Below, piece by piece: positions 1 to 10,035 of a DNA stretch of 64,000 bases; the first letter of the stretch is position 1, and each line of letters starts with the position of its first letter. The stretch comes from Theobroma cacao (lineage: Eukaryota; Streptophyta; Magnoliopsida; Malvales; Malvaceae), in assembly GCF_000208745.1 (NCBI RefSeq), contig NC_030857.1, positions 13,713,906-13,777,905 of the forward strand, given 5' to 3'. The notes under the pieces are model-generated. The model saw only the letters and a list, made by a program, of their open reading frames with translations, had not been told where the DNA came from and searched no databases. The position numbers and the translations under genes are program-made.

Positions 1-1036
1 AATCAGATCATCATCATTGTACCTCATTCCAGATTCGGCCAAGGGTGGATATTGTGAAAATTGAATGCTTTCTTGCCCAATTTAATTTCTAAACACATTT
101 AACTAACTAAAACTATCAATTTAACTAAAAATCAAAACTTAAAAATTTCAATTTCTCCCCCCTTGGAATTCGGCCAGCCCTTGATGTCACTTTTAGATCT
201 CTCTCCTCAAGCATCCTCAATGGAAACAAAGGCATAGGAAAGGTAGAAATCAAGCTAAAGTCGAAAAACCTTACCGTTAGACGCGTAAATGGGCAAAAAA
301 CACGAATTCCCCTTTGAATTTTCTTGTTTCTCTTTGGTTTTTCTCTTTTCTTCCTTTCCTCTCTATTTTCTCTCTTGTTCTTTCCTTATGCCTGGCCAGC
401 ACTTAGTATGGGGTTTAAATGGGTTGATTTTCCATTAAAATAATATTAAACAATTAAAAAGTGCCACTTGTCACTTTTACATTGGCCCATTTTTAAAATT
501 TCATCCTTTAAACTTAAATTTTTCACCACTTAACATACCATAGTTGTTCATACCAAAAATAAATAAATACTATGATTTTGACAAGTTTTGGGTGGTGAAA
601 ATTAAGGTTTTTACCCCAGGACGATAAAATTACCATTTTGCCCCTATGTTTCGAAAATTGTCGAAATTGAAATTTTTCACTTCCTATCATTAAATTATAC
701 TCCAAATAGTTAATATTGGTCAAAATTTTCACTCCATGATCAAAGTATTATCTTAGGTGGCAAAATGATGATTTTTGCCCCTAAACATCAAAATTTTCAA
801 TTTTATCCCAAATGAACCCTCGAACTTCAAATAATCATTTTTAGTCATTCATGTACAATAAAATATTAAATTTCCTCCTGCAATTCCTATTTGAACTAGT
901 TCGAGGTTAAATCAACTCAAGTGTACCGTTACGTACGATACCGGGTTTCGTCTATTCTTAGGTGCTTTCCTAGCATAATAACATGCTACTCAGTGCATGT
1001 ATGTCATGACATGTGTTTATAGGGTCGGATTTTAAA
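1..1036 (-). repeat. Family A LTR, 5'-truncated by window edge
   Basis: The stretch runs parallel to 3744-4920, the end of the complete A2 LTR: both share the segment beginning CATCATCATTGTAC, the TTGCCC/TTTGCCCCT blocks and the closing GGGTCGG(G/A)TTTT. It ends at 1036, where the expected terminal ACA reads AAA, and sequence of the A1 5' LTR resumes at once. It is therefore a minus-oriented A LTR (solo or part of an element) inserted into the A1 5' LTR. The expected target duplication would be CTCGT, but its left copy lies outside the window. Confidence 0.85.
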
Positions 1037-1203
1037 CTCGTAATCCTTCGAATTATGATATTTGATAACTATTGCTCATCGGGGAAGTGCAAAAGTTGAT
1101 ACGAGAGCCTTACGAGGTTTCGATCGGCATTCAGGGTGAAGAATGTTTGTAGAGGCTTCCCGGCGGTTATCACGGGCCCGATGGGGAGTTCCTGGTCGTG
1201 ACA
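1037..1203 (+). repeat. A1 5' LTR, terminal 167 bp
   Basis: It runs from CTCGTAATCC to GGTCGTGACA and aligns without gaps to 17845-18011 of the A1 3' LTR. The rest of this LTR must lie left of the window, beyond the minus-strand A LTR inserted at 1036/1037. Confidence 0.85.
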
Positions 1204-1210
1204 ATTAAAG

Positions 1211-1222
1211 TGGTATCAGAGC
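1211..1222 (+). other. A1 primer-binding site (tRNA-iMet type)
   Basis: TGGTATCAGAGC stands 7 nt after the LTR terminus TGACA. It complements the 3' end of plant initiator-Met tRNA, the usual minus-strand primer of plant Gypsy and Copia elements. A2 has the same site with the same 7-nt spacing. Confidence 0.93.
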
Positions 1223-1401
1223 ATGGTCTAAAGATCAGAGATTTTGGTTTTAAAGCTTTGGATTTTAAAGTTTTTGGTTTTAAAGTTGTTTTAAGAAATC
1301 CACATTGACACTGTGTGGCCTCAAGTTAGATTGAATAGGATGCATTTGCATATAGAACTTGAGGTTGCCTAAGATTGTGTTATTTATCTTTATAGATCAC
1401 T

Positions 1402-1944
1402 ATGCCTCATAGACGCGAACACCCATCTATTACTAGATCAGCAGGGAGAGGAAGGGGTCATCCTCAACCTTGTCAGTAAGAGGTCGTAGAGGAGGGATCA
1501 GCTGCATCCACGTATCGAGCAACACCTGCTGTTGAGCAAGGAAAGAGTCCTCCACACCCACCTCCTCCGCCACTTACTGGTAGTCCTGCCATGCCTCCTG
1601 AGATGGCATAAGCATTGGCAGCCTTCTTTACCGTAAAGGCTGGTCAAGCTCAGACTGGTCAGGCTCCACCTATAGTGCCTCAAGCTACTCCTTCAGTTCC
1701 ACCAGTACAAGATGTATCGATTTCTAAGAAGCTGAAGGAGGCTAGGCAACTTGGTTGCATGTCTTTCATGGGTGAGTTGGATGCCACTATGGCAAAAGAC
1801 TAGATTAACCAGGTTTCAGAGACTCTCTAATATGAGATTAAACGACGATATGAAGCTAATGGTGGCTACGAGATTACTAGAGAATAGGGCTTGTACTTGG
1901 TGGAATTCAGTGAAGTCCCGTTCCATTACTCCTTAGGCATGGTC
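1402..1944 (+). pseudogene. gag: A1 gag, N-terminal part (interrupted by A2)
   Basis: The reading starts at ATG 1402 (MPHRRE...), matching the A2 gag start (MPTRRE...). Stops follow soon (CAG-TAA near 1478, TAG near 1801). The homology continues through the Pro-rich linker, the KKLKEARQLGC segment and the WWNSVKS motif to P-stop-AWS at 1944. There the A2 element breaks it in the Trp-Ser codons, and reading resumes at 12875. This is the capsid-like Retrotrans_gag region of a Tekay-type Gypsy element. It is dead through stops plus the 10.9-kb insertion. Confidence 0.85.
1940..1944. repeat. A2 target-site duplication, left copy (TGGTC)
   Basis: TGGTC directly precedes the A2 terminus TGTCATG and is repeated exactly at 12870-12874. 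A 5-bp duplication is normal for LTR retrotransposon integration. Confidence 0.95.
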
Positions 1945-4920
1945 TGTCATGACCCGGAACCTTTCTCGGGCCCATGACAACCGTCGCGATGTCCTAATTA
2001 ACACTCATTACCCGAAAGGCCAATTAGAACCTCGCAAGGCTTACATATTAGTTTCTTGCCTTTTTTGTGAGCAATCGTTTTTAAACATTCCATTTTAAAC
2101 AATTTCTAGTAGTTTTCTGCTCAAGTAAATCAAAAGACAAAAATATTTTAAAAGGATTTATAGATAAATATCACCATTCAAATTATTCATTAAAATATAG
2201 CATTTTTTTATATAAAACAATGTTTATAGAAACACGTGTAAGAAATCATTTGTAACGTGTAAGTAAAATAAATTCAGACATACAAAAATTTACAAAGTTA
2301 TAATATACAATAATGGTTACAATGACAAGTGGCCCAAAATACACCTAGTGTTGGTGCTAGAAGCCTATTGTTTGTGTGGTAGAGATGTCAACTGAAATGC
2401 TTGACAAAATAGGGTATCTACAAGCTACCACAGACCTGAAATGTTTGGAAAGGAGGTGGGTGAGATTTTGCAATCCCAATGAGTAAACAGACATTATCAT
2501 AAATATCTAAAGACGAGTAATAGGGAGGCAAGTTTAAAAAACAAATCACAAACCATTTCATAATGTTTTCAATTTATTTCTTAAACCATAAAATATTTGT
2601 AATTTACCAAAACAATTGTTAAGGCTTATGTCTTTTATAAAAGAAAATAAGGCTCAAGCCAAAACTAATCCTCGGGGATACCTTGGCCGAGGCATCTAAC
2701 CGAGTCCGCCAAGGGTGTTAAAATATTCACACGTGAAACACATTTTTATTTTTAAAACCAGCCGTTCCTTGGCGTTGGCCGAGTTACACATTCACGTGGG
2801 GGTTCGACGTGAAGTGAGCTCTAATACTACCCCAGGAGTTACCCTCCTCGCCTCTACAACCGGAGTAACTATATAACTGGGTTTACCGTGCCCCTCTAAT
2901 AGGCAGTCCACGGAAACCCGTCACTGCAGTGACTAACCCACCAATTTTAATAAAATTTCGACAGTATAACGTGGCTTTTATTTATTTATCCAGCCTGCAT
3001 AGTAAAACAACTTACATAAATTTCCCAATGCACTCACAAAATATAGCCACATATACTCATTTCTCATAAGCCATTCCTAGGAAAATATATATTTTTCAAG
3101 TCAATTTGCAGCCTCCAATTACTCAATTTCATAATCAATACAATATATTTTTATTTGTCACATTTATTCCTAAAACATCAAAAATCCCGTTTTAATCTCG
3201 TTTTCATTTCATAAAATACATAAAGGGCATTTAAAAATAAACTCTAGATAATTTACAATAATAATAAGTTTACTCACCGTTTGTACAAACTAAAAGCTTT
3301 CTAAGCGCCCCGATCACTACTCGTCGGGTACGACTTCTTTGCCTTTTCCGGAAGGCTCTCCTCCTAGACACATTACAAAAATTTACACAATTCATCACAT
3401 TGATGCTAAATCACTATATAATTAACTTAAATCCTATACTAATGCATGGTATGAAATGCAATAGCCTAAAACGGCTTAAACGCGGTATTAACCTATTTTT
3501 GGCACTTTGCCCGATAAATTGCTAACGCGCTCCATTTTAGCTCTAAATCATCCCATTCTCTCTCCAACATTTCTAACCATTAAATATCAGCCAATAACCT
3601 TCTAAAAACAACAAAATCAGCTCACTCCCTTCCTTGGAAAATTCGGCCAAAAATGGGACATTAACTCGGTTAATTTTCTACTTTGTTTTTCTATCACGTT
3701 TAATCGTTTTTCATCATTTTCTCTTCATTTTCCTTAGAATAAAATCAATTCATCATCATTGTACAGCATTGAGCATCCAGCCAAGAGTGGGTATTGTGAA
3801 AATTTAATGATTTCTTGCCCAATTTAATTTCTAAACACATTTAACTAACTAAAACTATCAATTTAACTAAAAATCAAAACCTAAAAATTTCAATTTCTCT
3901 CCCCTAGAATTTCGTCCAGCCCTTGATATCACTTTTTGATCTCTCTCCTCAAGCATGCTAAATGGAAATAAAGGCATAGGAAAGGTAGAAATCAAGCTAA
4001 AATCGAAAAATCTTACCGTTAGACGCGTAAACGGTCGAAAACCGCGAATTTCCCTTTGAATTTTCTTGTTTCTCTTTGGTTTTTCTTTTTTTCTTCCTTT
4101 CCTCTCTATTTCCTCTCTTGTTCTTCCTTATGGCCGGCCAGCACTCAAAATTTGGGTTTAAATGGGCTGACTTTTCATTAAAATAATATTATTTCATTAA
4201 AAAATGCCACATGTCACTTTCCCATTGGCCCATTTTTAAAATTTCATCCATTTGTTTCCAAATTTTCACCATACACTTGTCTCATATATTCATAGCTTAG
4301 ATAAAATTCTCAGACTCATCCAAAGTCTCGGTGGAGTAATTTTTGAAATTTACACTTTTGCCCCCGTAAAAGTCAAAAATTACATTTTTGCCCCAAAAAT
4401 TGAAAAATTGCCCATAGACATATTTTTCATCCCTTATACTCATACCATTCTCCAATTTGTCAAATTTGATCTAAATTCTCTCAAAATCTCAAATTTTGTC
4501 CGTGGGTGGCAAAATTACGATTTTGCCCCTACACTCCAAAAATCACCAGAATTAAACTTTTTCACTTCCTATCATTAAATTATACTCCAAATAGTTAATC
4601 TTGGTCAAAAATTTCACTCCATGATCAAATTATTATCTTAGGTGGCAAAATGACGATTTTGCCCTTGAATATCAAAATTTCTAATTTTACCCCAAATGAA
4701 CCCTCGAACTCCGAACAATCAATTTTTGTCATTCCTGGACTATAAAATATTAAATTTCATCCTACAATTCCTATTTGAACTAGTTCGAGGTTAAATCAAT
4801 TTAAGTGTACCGTTAGGTACAATATCGGGTTTCGTCTATTCTTAGGTGCTTTTCTAGCGTAATAACATGCTACTCAATGCATGTATGTCATGACATGTAT
4901 TTATAGGGTCGGGTTTTACA
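1945..4920 (-). repeat. A2 3' LTR (2976 bp)
   Basis: It starts TGTCATGACC and ends GGGTTTTACA on the plus strand, next to the polypurine tract at 4921. Compared with the 5' LTR it keeps about 130 bp (roughly 4525-4655) that the other copy lacks. That segment lies between two copies of a GATTTTGCCC motif. Position 2322-3065 fills what is an N gap in the other LTR. Confidence 0.93.
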
Positions 4921-4934
4921 ATTCTACCCCCCTT
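4921..4934 (-). other. A2 polypurine tract
   Basis: The minus strand reads AAGGGGGGTAGAAT immediately before the LTR start TGTAAAACCC. It primes plus-strand DNA synthesis in LTR elements. A1 has an equivalent tract at 15110-15123, preceded by the same TTTTGAGG(T/A)CAAAATTTTA context. Confidence 0.9.
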
Positions 4935-4959
4935 AAAATAAAATTTTGACCTCAAAATT

Positions 4960-5351
4960 TCACTTACCAGATTCGACAAATAGATGCGGGTATTGGTTCC
5001 TCATCTGATGCTCTACTTCCCATGTCATTTCCTCCATTCGAGCACTTTTCCACAACACTTTGACCATTGAAATACTCTTGTTTCTCAGTACTCGATCCTT
5101 TCGATCCAAGATACTCACAGGTTGTACCTCGAACTTCAAATCGTCATGCAACTCGATCGGAGGTGCTTCGAGGACGTGAGAGGGATCTGGTACATATTTC
5201 TTAAGCATGGAGACATGGAAAACGTTGTGGATCCGATCTAACTCCGGAGGTAATTCTAACCGATAAGCCACTGGTCCAATCCTTTCAATGATTCGGAATG
5301 GTCCAATATATCTCGGGTTGAGCTTTCCCCTCTTCGCAAATCGAATCACAC
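4960..5351 (-). pseudogene. pol: A2 integrase C-terminus: GPY/F module and chromodomain-like tail
   Basis: Reading on the minus strand from [10 protein letters not shown], the module [19 protein letters not shown] is the GPY/F-type integrase C-terminal domain, followed by [13 protein letters not shown]. After a linker comes a chromodomain-like segment ([16 protein letters not shown] and [17 protein letters not shown]) of the kind that ends Tekay/Del integrases, where it is thought to guide insertion into heterochromatin. Natural stop TGA at 4960-4962. This part has no internal stop, but it is cut off from the integrase core by the 84-bp insert at 5352-5435. Family assignment rests on motif recall, not a search. 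Confidence 0.85.
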
Positions 5352-5435
5352 CTTTCATTATCCAATAAAACACCATAATTTATCATGATAGTATAATCAA
5401 TAAGATTTAATACTTCAAAGTATTCAAATTATTAC
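5352..5435 (-). other. Intron-like 84-bp insert inside the integrase gene
   Basis: On the minus strand the integrase reads ...SPWK up to TGGAAAG, then an AT-rich 84-bp stretch that begins GTAATAATTT and ends ATAATGAAAG, then GTGTGATTCG. Removing exactly this stretch joins [14 protein letters not shown] in frame, the sequence expected for the family. The insert contains an in-frame TAA. It has GT...AG ends, like a small plant intron. It is equally compatible with an insertion flanked by the 7-bp repeat GAAAGGT. It holds a 7-bp inverted repeat (AATACTT/AAGTATT). Confidence 0.5.
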
Positions 5436-6168
5436 CTTTCCAAGGAGAAACCTTAAGAAAAACTTTATCATCGATCTCAAACTCCAAGTCTTTTCTCCGT
5501 TTATCTGCATAGCTCTTCTGCCTATCCTGGGCTACCTTTAGCCTTTCTCGTATAACCTTGATTTTGTCATTAGTTAGATCGATCAATTCCACACTAACTA
5601 ACTTTCTTTCACCCACTTCATCCCAACAAAGTGGAGTACGACATTTCCTTCCATATAAAGCTTCGTATGGTGCCATACCAATGCTAGATTGGAAGCTGAT
5701 GTTGTAAGCAAACTCCACCAACGGCAAGTGTCTATCCCAACTCCCAGTAAAGTCAATGACACAAGCCTGTAGCTTATCCTCCAAAGTCTGAATAGTCCTT
5801 TCGGATTGACCATCTGTCTGTGGGTGAAAAGCAGTACTAAATCTTAACTTAGTTTCGAGAGCTTCTTGGAATTTTGGCCAAAATCGAGAACTGAATAGAG
5901 GATCTCGGTCTGACACTATAGAAACGGGAACTTCATGTAGCTTTACAATCTCATCTATATAGAGCTGAACCAGCTTCTCAATAGAGTATGTACTATGGAC
6001 AGCTAAAAAGTGAGCGAACGTAGTCAACCGATCTGCGATCACCGAGATCGCATCTTTTCCCCTTTGTGTCCGCGGTAGTCCCAAAACAAAATCCATAGTT
6101 ACATGCTCCCATTTCCACTCGGGAACAAGTAAAGACTAAAGTGTACCTGCTGGACTCTGATGCTTCGC
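5436..6168 (-). pseudogene. pol: A2 integrase catalytic core
   Basis: The open part starts at MDFVLGLP (6096). The catalytic triad is visible: Asp2 in MDFVLGLP, Asp63 in VSDRDPLF and Glu99 in GQSERTIQ, with 35 residues between the last two (DD35E). The motif FHPQTDGQSER is intact. The core inserts the element's DNA into chromosomes. Upstream, the link to the zinc-binding domain holds two stops: TAG at 6169-6171 and TAG at 6136-6138. Downstream the frame runs into the 84-bp insert after SPWK. All catalytic residues survive, but the protein cannot be made as one chain. Confidence 0.9.
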
Positions 6169-6975
6169 CTAAACTTGCTGACATACAAGACACTTTGCTA
6201 CGAATTCTGCTATGTCTCGTTTCATACCCGACCACCAATAATTCTCCCTGATAGTCCTATACATCTTGGTGCCTCCGAGATGTAATGCATAGGCAGATGA
6301 ATGGGCTTTTTCTATGATGGCCTGTCTTAGCTGGTTTCCCTCAAGAACACAAACTCGGTCTCTAAACATCAATACGTTATCCTCTCCGAATTTGAACTCA
6401 CTGACTCCCCCATCGGTCAGTTTCTGAATTTCTTTTCTTAACTCATCATCAGACCTCTGAATGTTCTTGATCTGATTAAGTAACGAAGGTCGCACAATGA
6501 AGTTTGCCAATAAGGATCCATCCTTACCATTTCTCAACTGGACCCCAAGAGATTTCATCTCTAATAATGCTAGAAAATAACAACTCTGAAGTGCGGCTAA
6601 AGACGAAGAAGACTTACGACTTAAGGCATCAGCTACAACATTCGCCTTTCCCGGATGATAGTCTATCACCAAGTCATAATCTTTTATGAACTCCAACCAT
6701 CGCCTTTGCCTCAAATTAAGCTCCTTTTGGATGAGCAAATATTTTAAACTCTTGTGATCCATAAATATTCGACAATGCTCACCATACAAGTAATGCCTCC
6801 AAATTTTTAAAGCAAACACCACTACTGCTAACTCTAAATCATGGGTAGGGTAATTTGCTTCATGCTTCTTCAACTGTCGGGAAGCATAAGCTATTACTTT
6901 CTCATCTTGCATCAACACATACCCTAACCCCAACTTAGATGCATCACTGTACACCACAAATCCCTTACCATTCAC
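6169..6975 (-). pseudogene. pol: A2 RNase H and integrase zinc-binding domain
   Basis: A 268-residue open stretch. RNase H: Asp11 in YSDAS, Glu48 in THDLELAV, Asp73 in FMDHKSL and the ADALSR motif (Asp116), the acidic set that removes RNA from the RNA/DNA hybrid. Integrase HHCC finger near the end: His225, His232, Cys262 and Cys265, all present. The TAG at 6169 follows QQV and breaks the link to the integrase core. The natural frame continues upstream ([10 protein letters not shown] is preceded by in-frame RT sequence), so the Met at the start is not a true start. Confidence 0.9.
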
Positions 6976-8124
6976 AAGAAGTGTTAAAACGAGAGCGGAG
7001 GTTAACCGGTTCTTTAGCTCCTGAAATCGATTCTCACAAACATCATCCTACACAAACTTAACTCCTTTACAAGTTAGACGAGTCAAAGGAGCTGCTATTA
7101 AGGAAAACCTCTGAACAAACTTCCAATAATAACTGGCTAATCCGAGGAAACTACGAATCTCCGTCATTGTCTTAGGTTACTCCCATTGTAAAATTGCCTC
7201 TATCTTCTTGGGATCAACATTTATTCCAGGTCTCGATCCTATGTGTCCCAAGAATACCACTTCCTCTAACCAAAACTCACACTTCGAAAACTTTGCATAC
7301 AATTGTCTTTCCCACAAAGTCTGTAATACTATACACAAGTGGTTAGCATGCTCATCATTATCTCTCGAGTAAACCAGGATATCATCAATGAACACAATAA
7401 CAAACTTGTCCAAGTAAGGGTGGAACACCCTATTCATGAGATCCATAAAAGCTGCCGGTGCGTTAGTTAACCCGAAAGGCATGACCAAGAACTCATAATG
7501 ACCGTACTGAGTCTTGAACGCTGTCTTGGGTACATCCTGTTCTTTAATCCTCAACTGATGATACCCAGACCTTAGATCAACCTTAGAAAACACTATAGCT
7601 CCCTGTAATTGGTCAAAAAGTTCATCAATCCTTGGTAACGGATACTTGTTCTTAATGGTCATTCTGTTAAGCTGTCGGTAATCGATACATAACCGAAGTG
7701 TACTGTCTTTCTTTTTCACAAATAAAATCGGTGTTCCCCACGAAGATATACTAGGGCGTATAAAACCCTTGTCCACTAACACTTTCAACTGCACTTTCAA
7801 CTCCTTCAACTCTGCCAGAGCCATTCTATATGGAGGAATAGAGATAGGGGCAGTACCTGAAAATAAATCAATGGTGAATTCTAACTCACGATCAGGAGGA
7901 AGTCCAAGTAATTCATCAGGAAATACATCAGAGAACTCACTTACTACGGGGACATTCTCTAACTTAGGTTCCTCCATCGATATATCAATCACGTGAGCCA
8001 AGTATGTCGGATATCCCTTTCGCACCAATTTCAAAGCTTTGAAGGCCGAGATTACACAAAACGGTAATACTTGACGTTCCCCTGTAAATAGAACTTCTGC
8101 TCCCTCTAAACTCTGGAGAATCAC
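6976..8124 (-). pseudogene. pol: A2 reverse transcriptase
   Basis: The open stretch 7177-8124 carries the Gypsy reverse transcriptase: the LCIDYRQLN block, VDLRSGYHQ with catalytic Asp183, [12 protein letters not shown], and the FIDD active-site box at residues 245-248, then FLGH and the thumb region. TAA at 7177-7179 replaces the usual Gln after W-E (QWE-stop-PKT). The frame then continues through EIRSFLGLASYYWKFV to a second stop, TAG 7048-7050. Copying RNA into DNA was its role; the active-site residues persist but the chain is cut twice. Confidence 0.92.
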
Positions 8125-9077
8125 TTATTTCTTAAAACAATCCACCTTTGCTCGATGAGTGGAGAACCAATCCATACCCAAGATCAAATCAAAGTCCCTA
8201 ATCTCTAAAGGGATTAAATCACCCATAAATTCTTCTTCCCTAACTTTAATACCACAGTCTCTATAATACGTATTTCTTACTAACCGCTCGCCTAGAGGAG
8301 TATGCACTATAATCTCTTCCTCTAATGGTGACAGGTTCCTATCTGAGAATGATGCAAATGATATGCTAATGTATGATCTATCAGAACCCGAATCTATCAA
8401 AACATGTGCATCTCTATCAAACAGAATCATAGTACCTGTCACTATGCTAGGTCGAACTCGGGCTTCATCCTTAGTCACTGCAAAGACCCTGGTCAAAATC
8501 TGGGGCTGCGGTCTGGAAGATGGCTGCTTTGGGGTATTACTCCCCATGCCTGACCGTATCACTGGGCCTTGTCTGGACTGTAATCTCGAAGTGTCTCTTC
8601 GCTGTATTCTAGGACAAGTTGGAGGAGTAGAAGTAGCTATTGTACCCCATCTCAACTGAGGACAATCTCTCTTGATATGTCCCTGTTGGCCGCTTTGAAA
8701 ACACTTTACAGGCTGTCTACATGACCCAACATGAAATCCTCCGTAATTACGGCATCTGTCCAATCCTTTTGAAGTCCTCCCCTGACTACCCATCACTGGC
8801 CGATCAAATCTAGAAGATCTCGACTGTGACTGCTGAGATGGAGGTCTAGTGGATGCCACAGACGCTAAGGTAGTACTTCCTACATAGATGTCGAATCTCT
8901 GCCTCTCTTTGAAGATTGACCCGGGAACATAGGCGGATTCTTTCTCTTTACGAACTCAGCTCGGATCCGTCTATTCTCAGTGGCGAGCTTCTCAGCTTGT
9001 AAGGCCATATGCACAACTTCCTTACGTGGCTCCCTACCAGTCACTGTCATCCGTTCCCTAATCTCATTACAGAGCCC
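8125..9077 (-). pseudogene. gag-pro: A2 gag tail, zinc knuckle and aspartic protease
   Basis: After the stop at 9078 the gag frame continues (NEIRERMTVTG...AEFVKRKNP) to a frameshift near 8881-8888, where two extra bases seem to be present. The frame is then open from 8859. Zinc-binding region: C36-x2-Y39-x3-H43-x3-C47 and C53-x2-S56-x4-H61-x4-C66. One Cys is lost in each finger (Tyr and Ser instead), so RNA packaging binding is probably impaired. Protease: active-site DSGS at residues 156-159 in VLIDSGSDRSY. It ends at TAA 8125-8127 (CFKK-stop-VILQ), a nonsense change in the pro-RT linker. Confidence 0.87.
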
Positions 9078-9833
9078 TTACTTGAAATAATTTGCTTGAT
9101 TCTGCTCATATTTCACCAGATCTGGCACATATAACATCAACTCGTTAAAACGAGTCTCGTACTCCTCTACAGTTAGATTTCCTTGTTTCAAGCTCAGAAG
9201 TTCTCTTTTCTTTTCTTTTTGATGAAAGTAAGTAAAATACTGACCATCAAATTCTTTGAGGAAGTCAGACCATGTCTGAGGAGTAGTGGAACAAGACTTC
9301 ACCGAATTCCACCAAGTACGAGCCATCTTCTCTAGTAATCTAGTAGCCACCATTAGCTTCATATCGTCATCTAATCTCATATAAGAAAGAGTATCGAAAA
9401 CTTGATTAACCCAATCCTTAGCTGCGGTCGCATCCAACTCATCAGTAAACGAGACGCAACCCAACTGTCTAGCTTTCTTCAATTTCTTAGAAATGGAGAC
9501 ATTCGGTGTTTGGGGTGGAATAGGAGGTGGTGGTACTAGGGCTCTTATAGGGGAATCAGTAGGTGGAACTGGACCAGCCTGAGCCTGACCCGTAAGAGCA
9601 GCGAGAAAAGTCGCTAATTCCTGAGCTGTCTCGGGTGTCATGGCAGGTACGCCAAGAGTAGCAACAGGGGGTGGAGGAGGTACAGGAAGGTCCATAGACT
9701 CAGTAATAGAAACTGCTCTAAAAGAAGATGCAGCTGACTCCTCTTCTATGGAATCTGGCCGACTCTGTCTGGGGCGACCTCTTCCCATACCGGTAGATCA
9801 AGTAATAGGTGGTAACTCACGTCGAGTAGGCAT
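9078..9833 (-). pseudogene. gag: A2 gag, capsid-like region
   Basis: The family start is ATG at 9833-9831 (MPTRRELPPIT), followed by a TGA at 9798-9800 where A1 has AGA. An internal ATG at 9788 opens the 236-residue stretch MGRGRPRQ... It holds a Pro-rich linker, then the Retrotrans_gag domain (about residues 95-236) with KKARQLGC, WWNSVKS, FHQKEKKREL and QGNLTVEEYE. TAA at 9078-9080 (NYFK-stop-GLCNEI) replaces a Glu codon of the FEEGLRN motif kept in A1. Gag forms the particle that packages the element's RNA. Confidence 0.88.
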
Positions 9834-10016
9834 AATGATCTACAAAAAGAACGAAATTGGTTTAGACAACTTAAGACTCTATATGAAACTACATGCAACT
9901 AACTAATCTTAATTGGGCCACAATAACATTGTAAATTATTTTAAAAAAATAACTTTAAATCTAAGAACTTTAATAATAAAAAACTTCTATCAAAACCATA
10001 AGCTTTTAAACCAAAA

Positions 10017-10028
10017 GCTCTGATACCA
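10017..10028 (-). other. A2 primer-binding site (tRNA-iMet type)
   Basis: The plus strand reads GCTCTGATACCA, i.e. TGGTATCAGAGC in the element's direction, 7 nt from the LTR end at 10036. The 188 bp between it and the gag start (9834-10016) is an AT-rich leader with no other feature seen. Confidence 0.93.
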
Positions 10029-10035
10029 ACTGAAT

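Noticed and set aside
4252..4578. 108-residue plus-strand ORF
   Set aside because: It lies within the A2 LTR in the antisense direction and is not kept in the other LTR copies.
7769..7996. Plus-strand ORFs opposite A2 pol (7769-7996, 8363-8659, 9640-9906)
   Set aside because: They are shadows of the minus-strand gag-pol frame.
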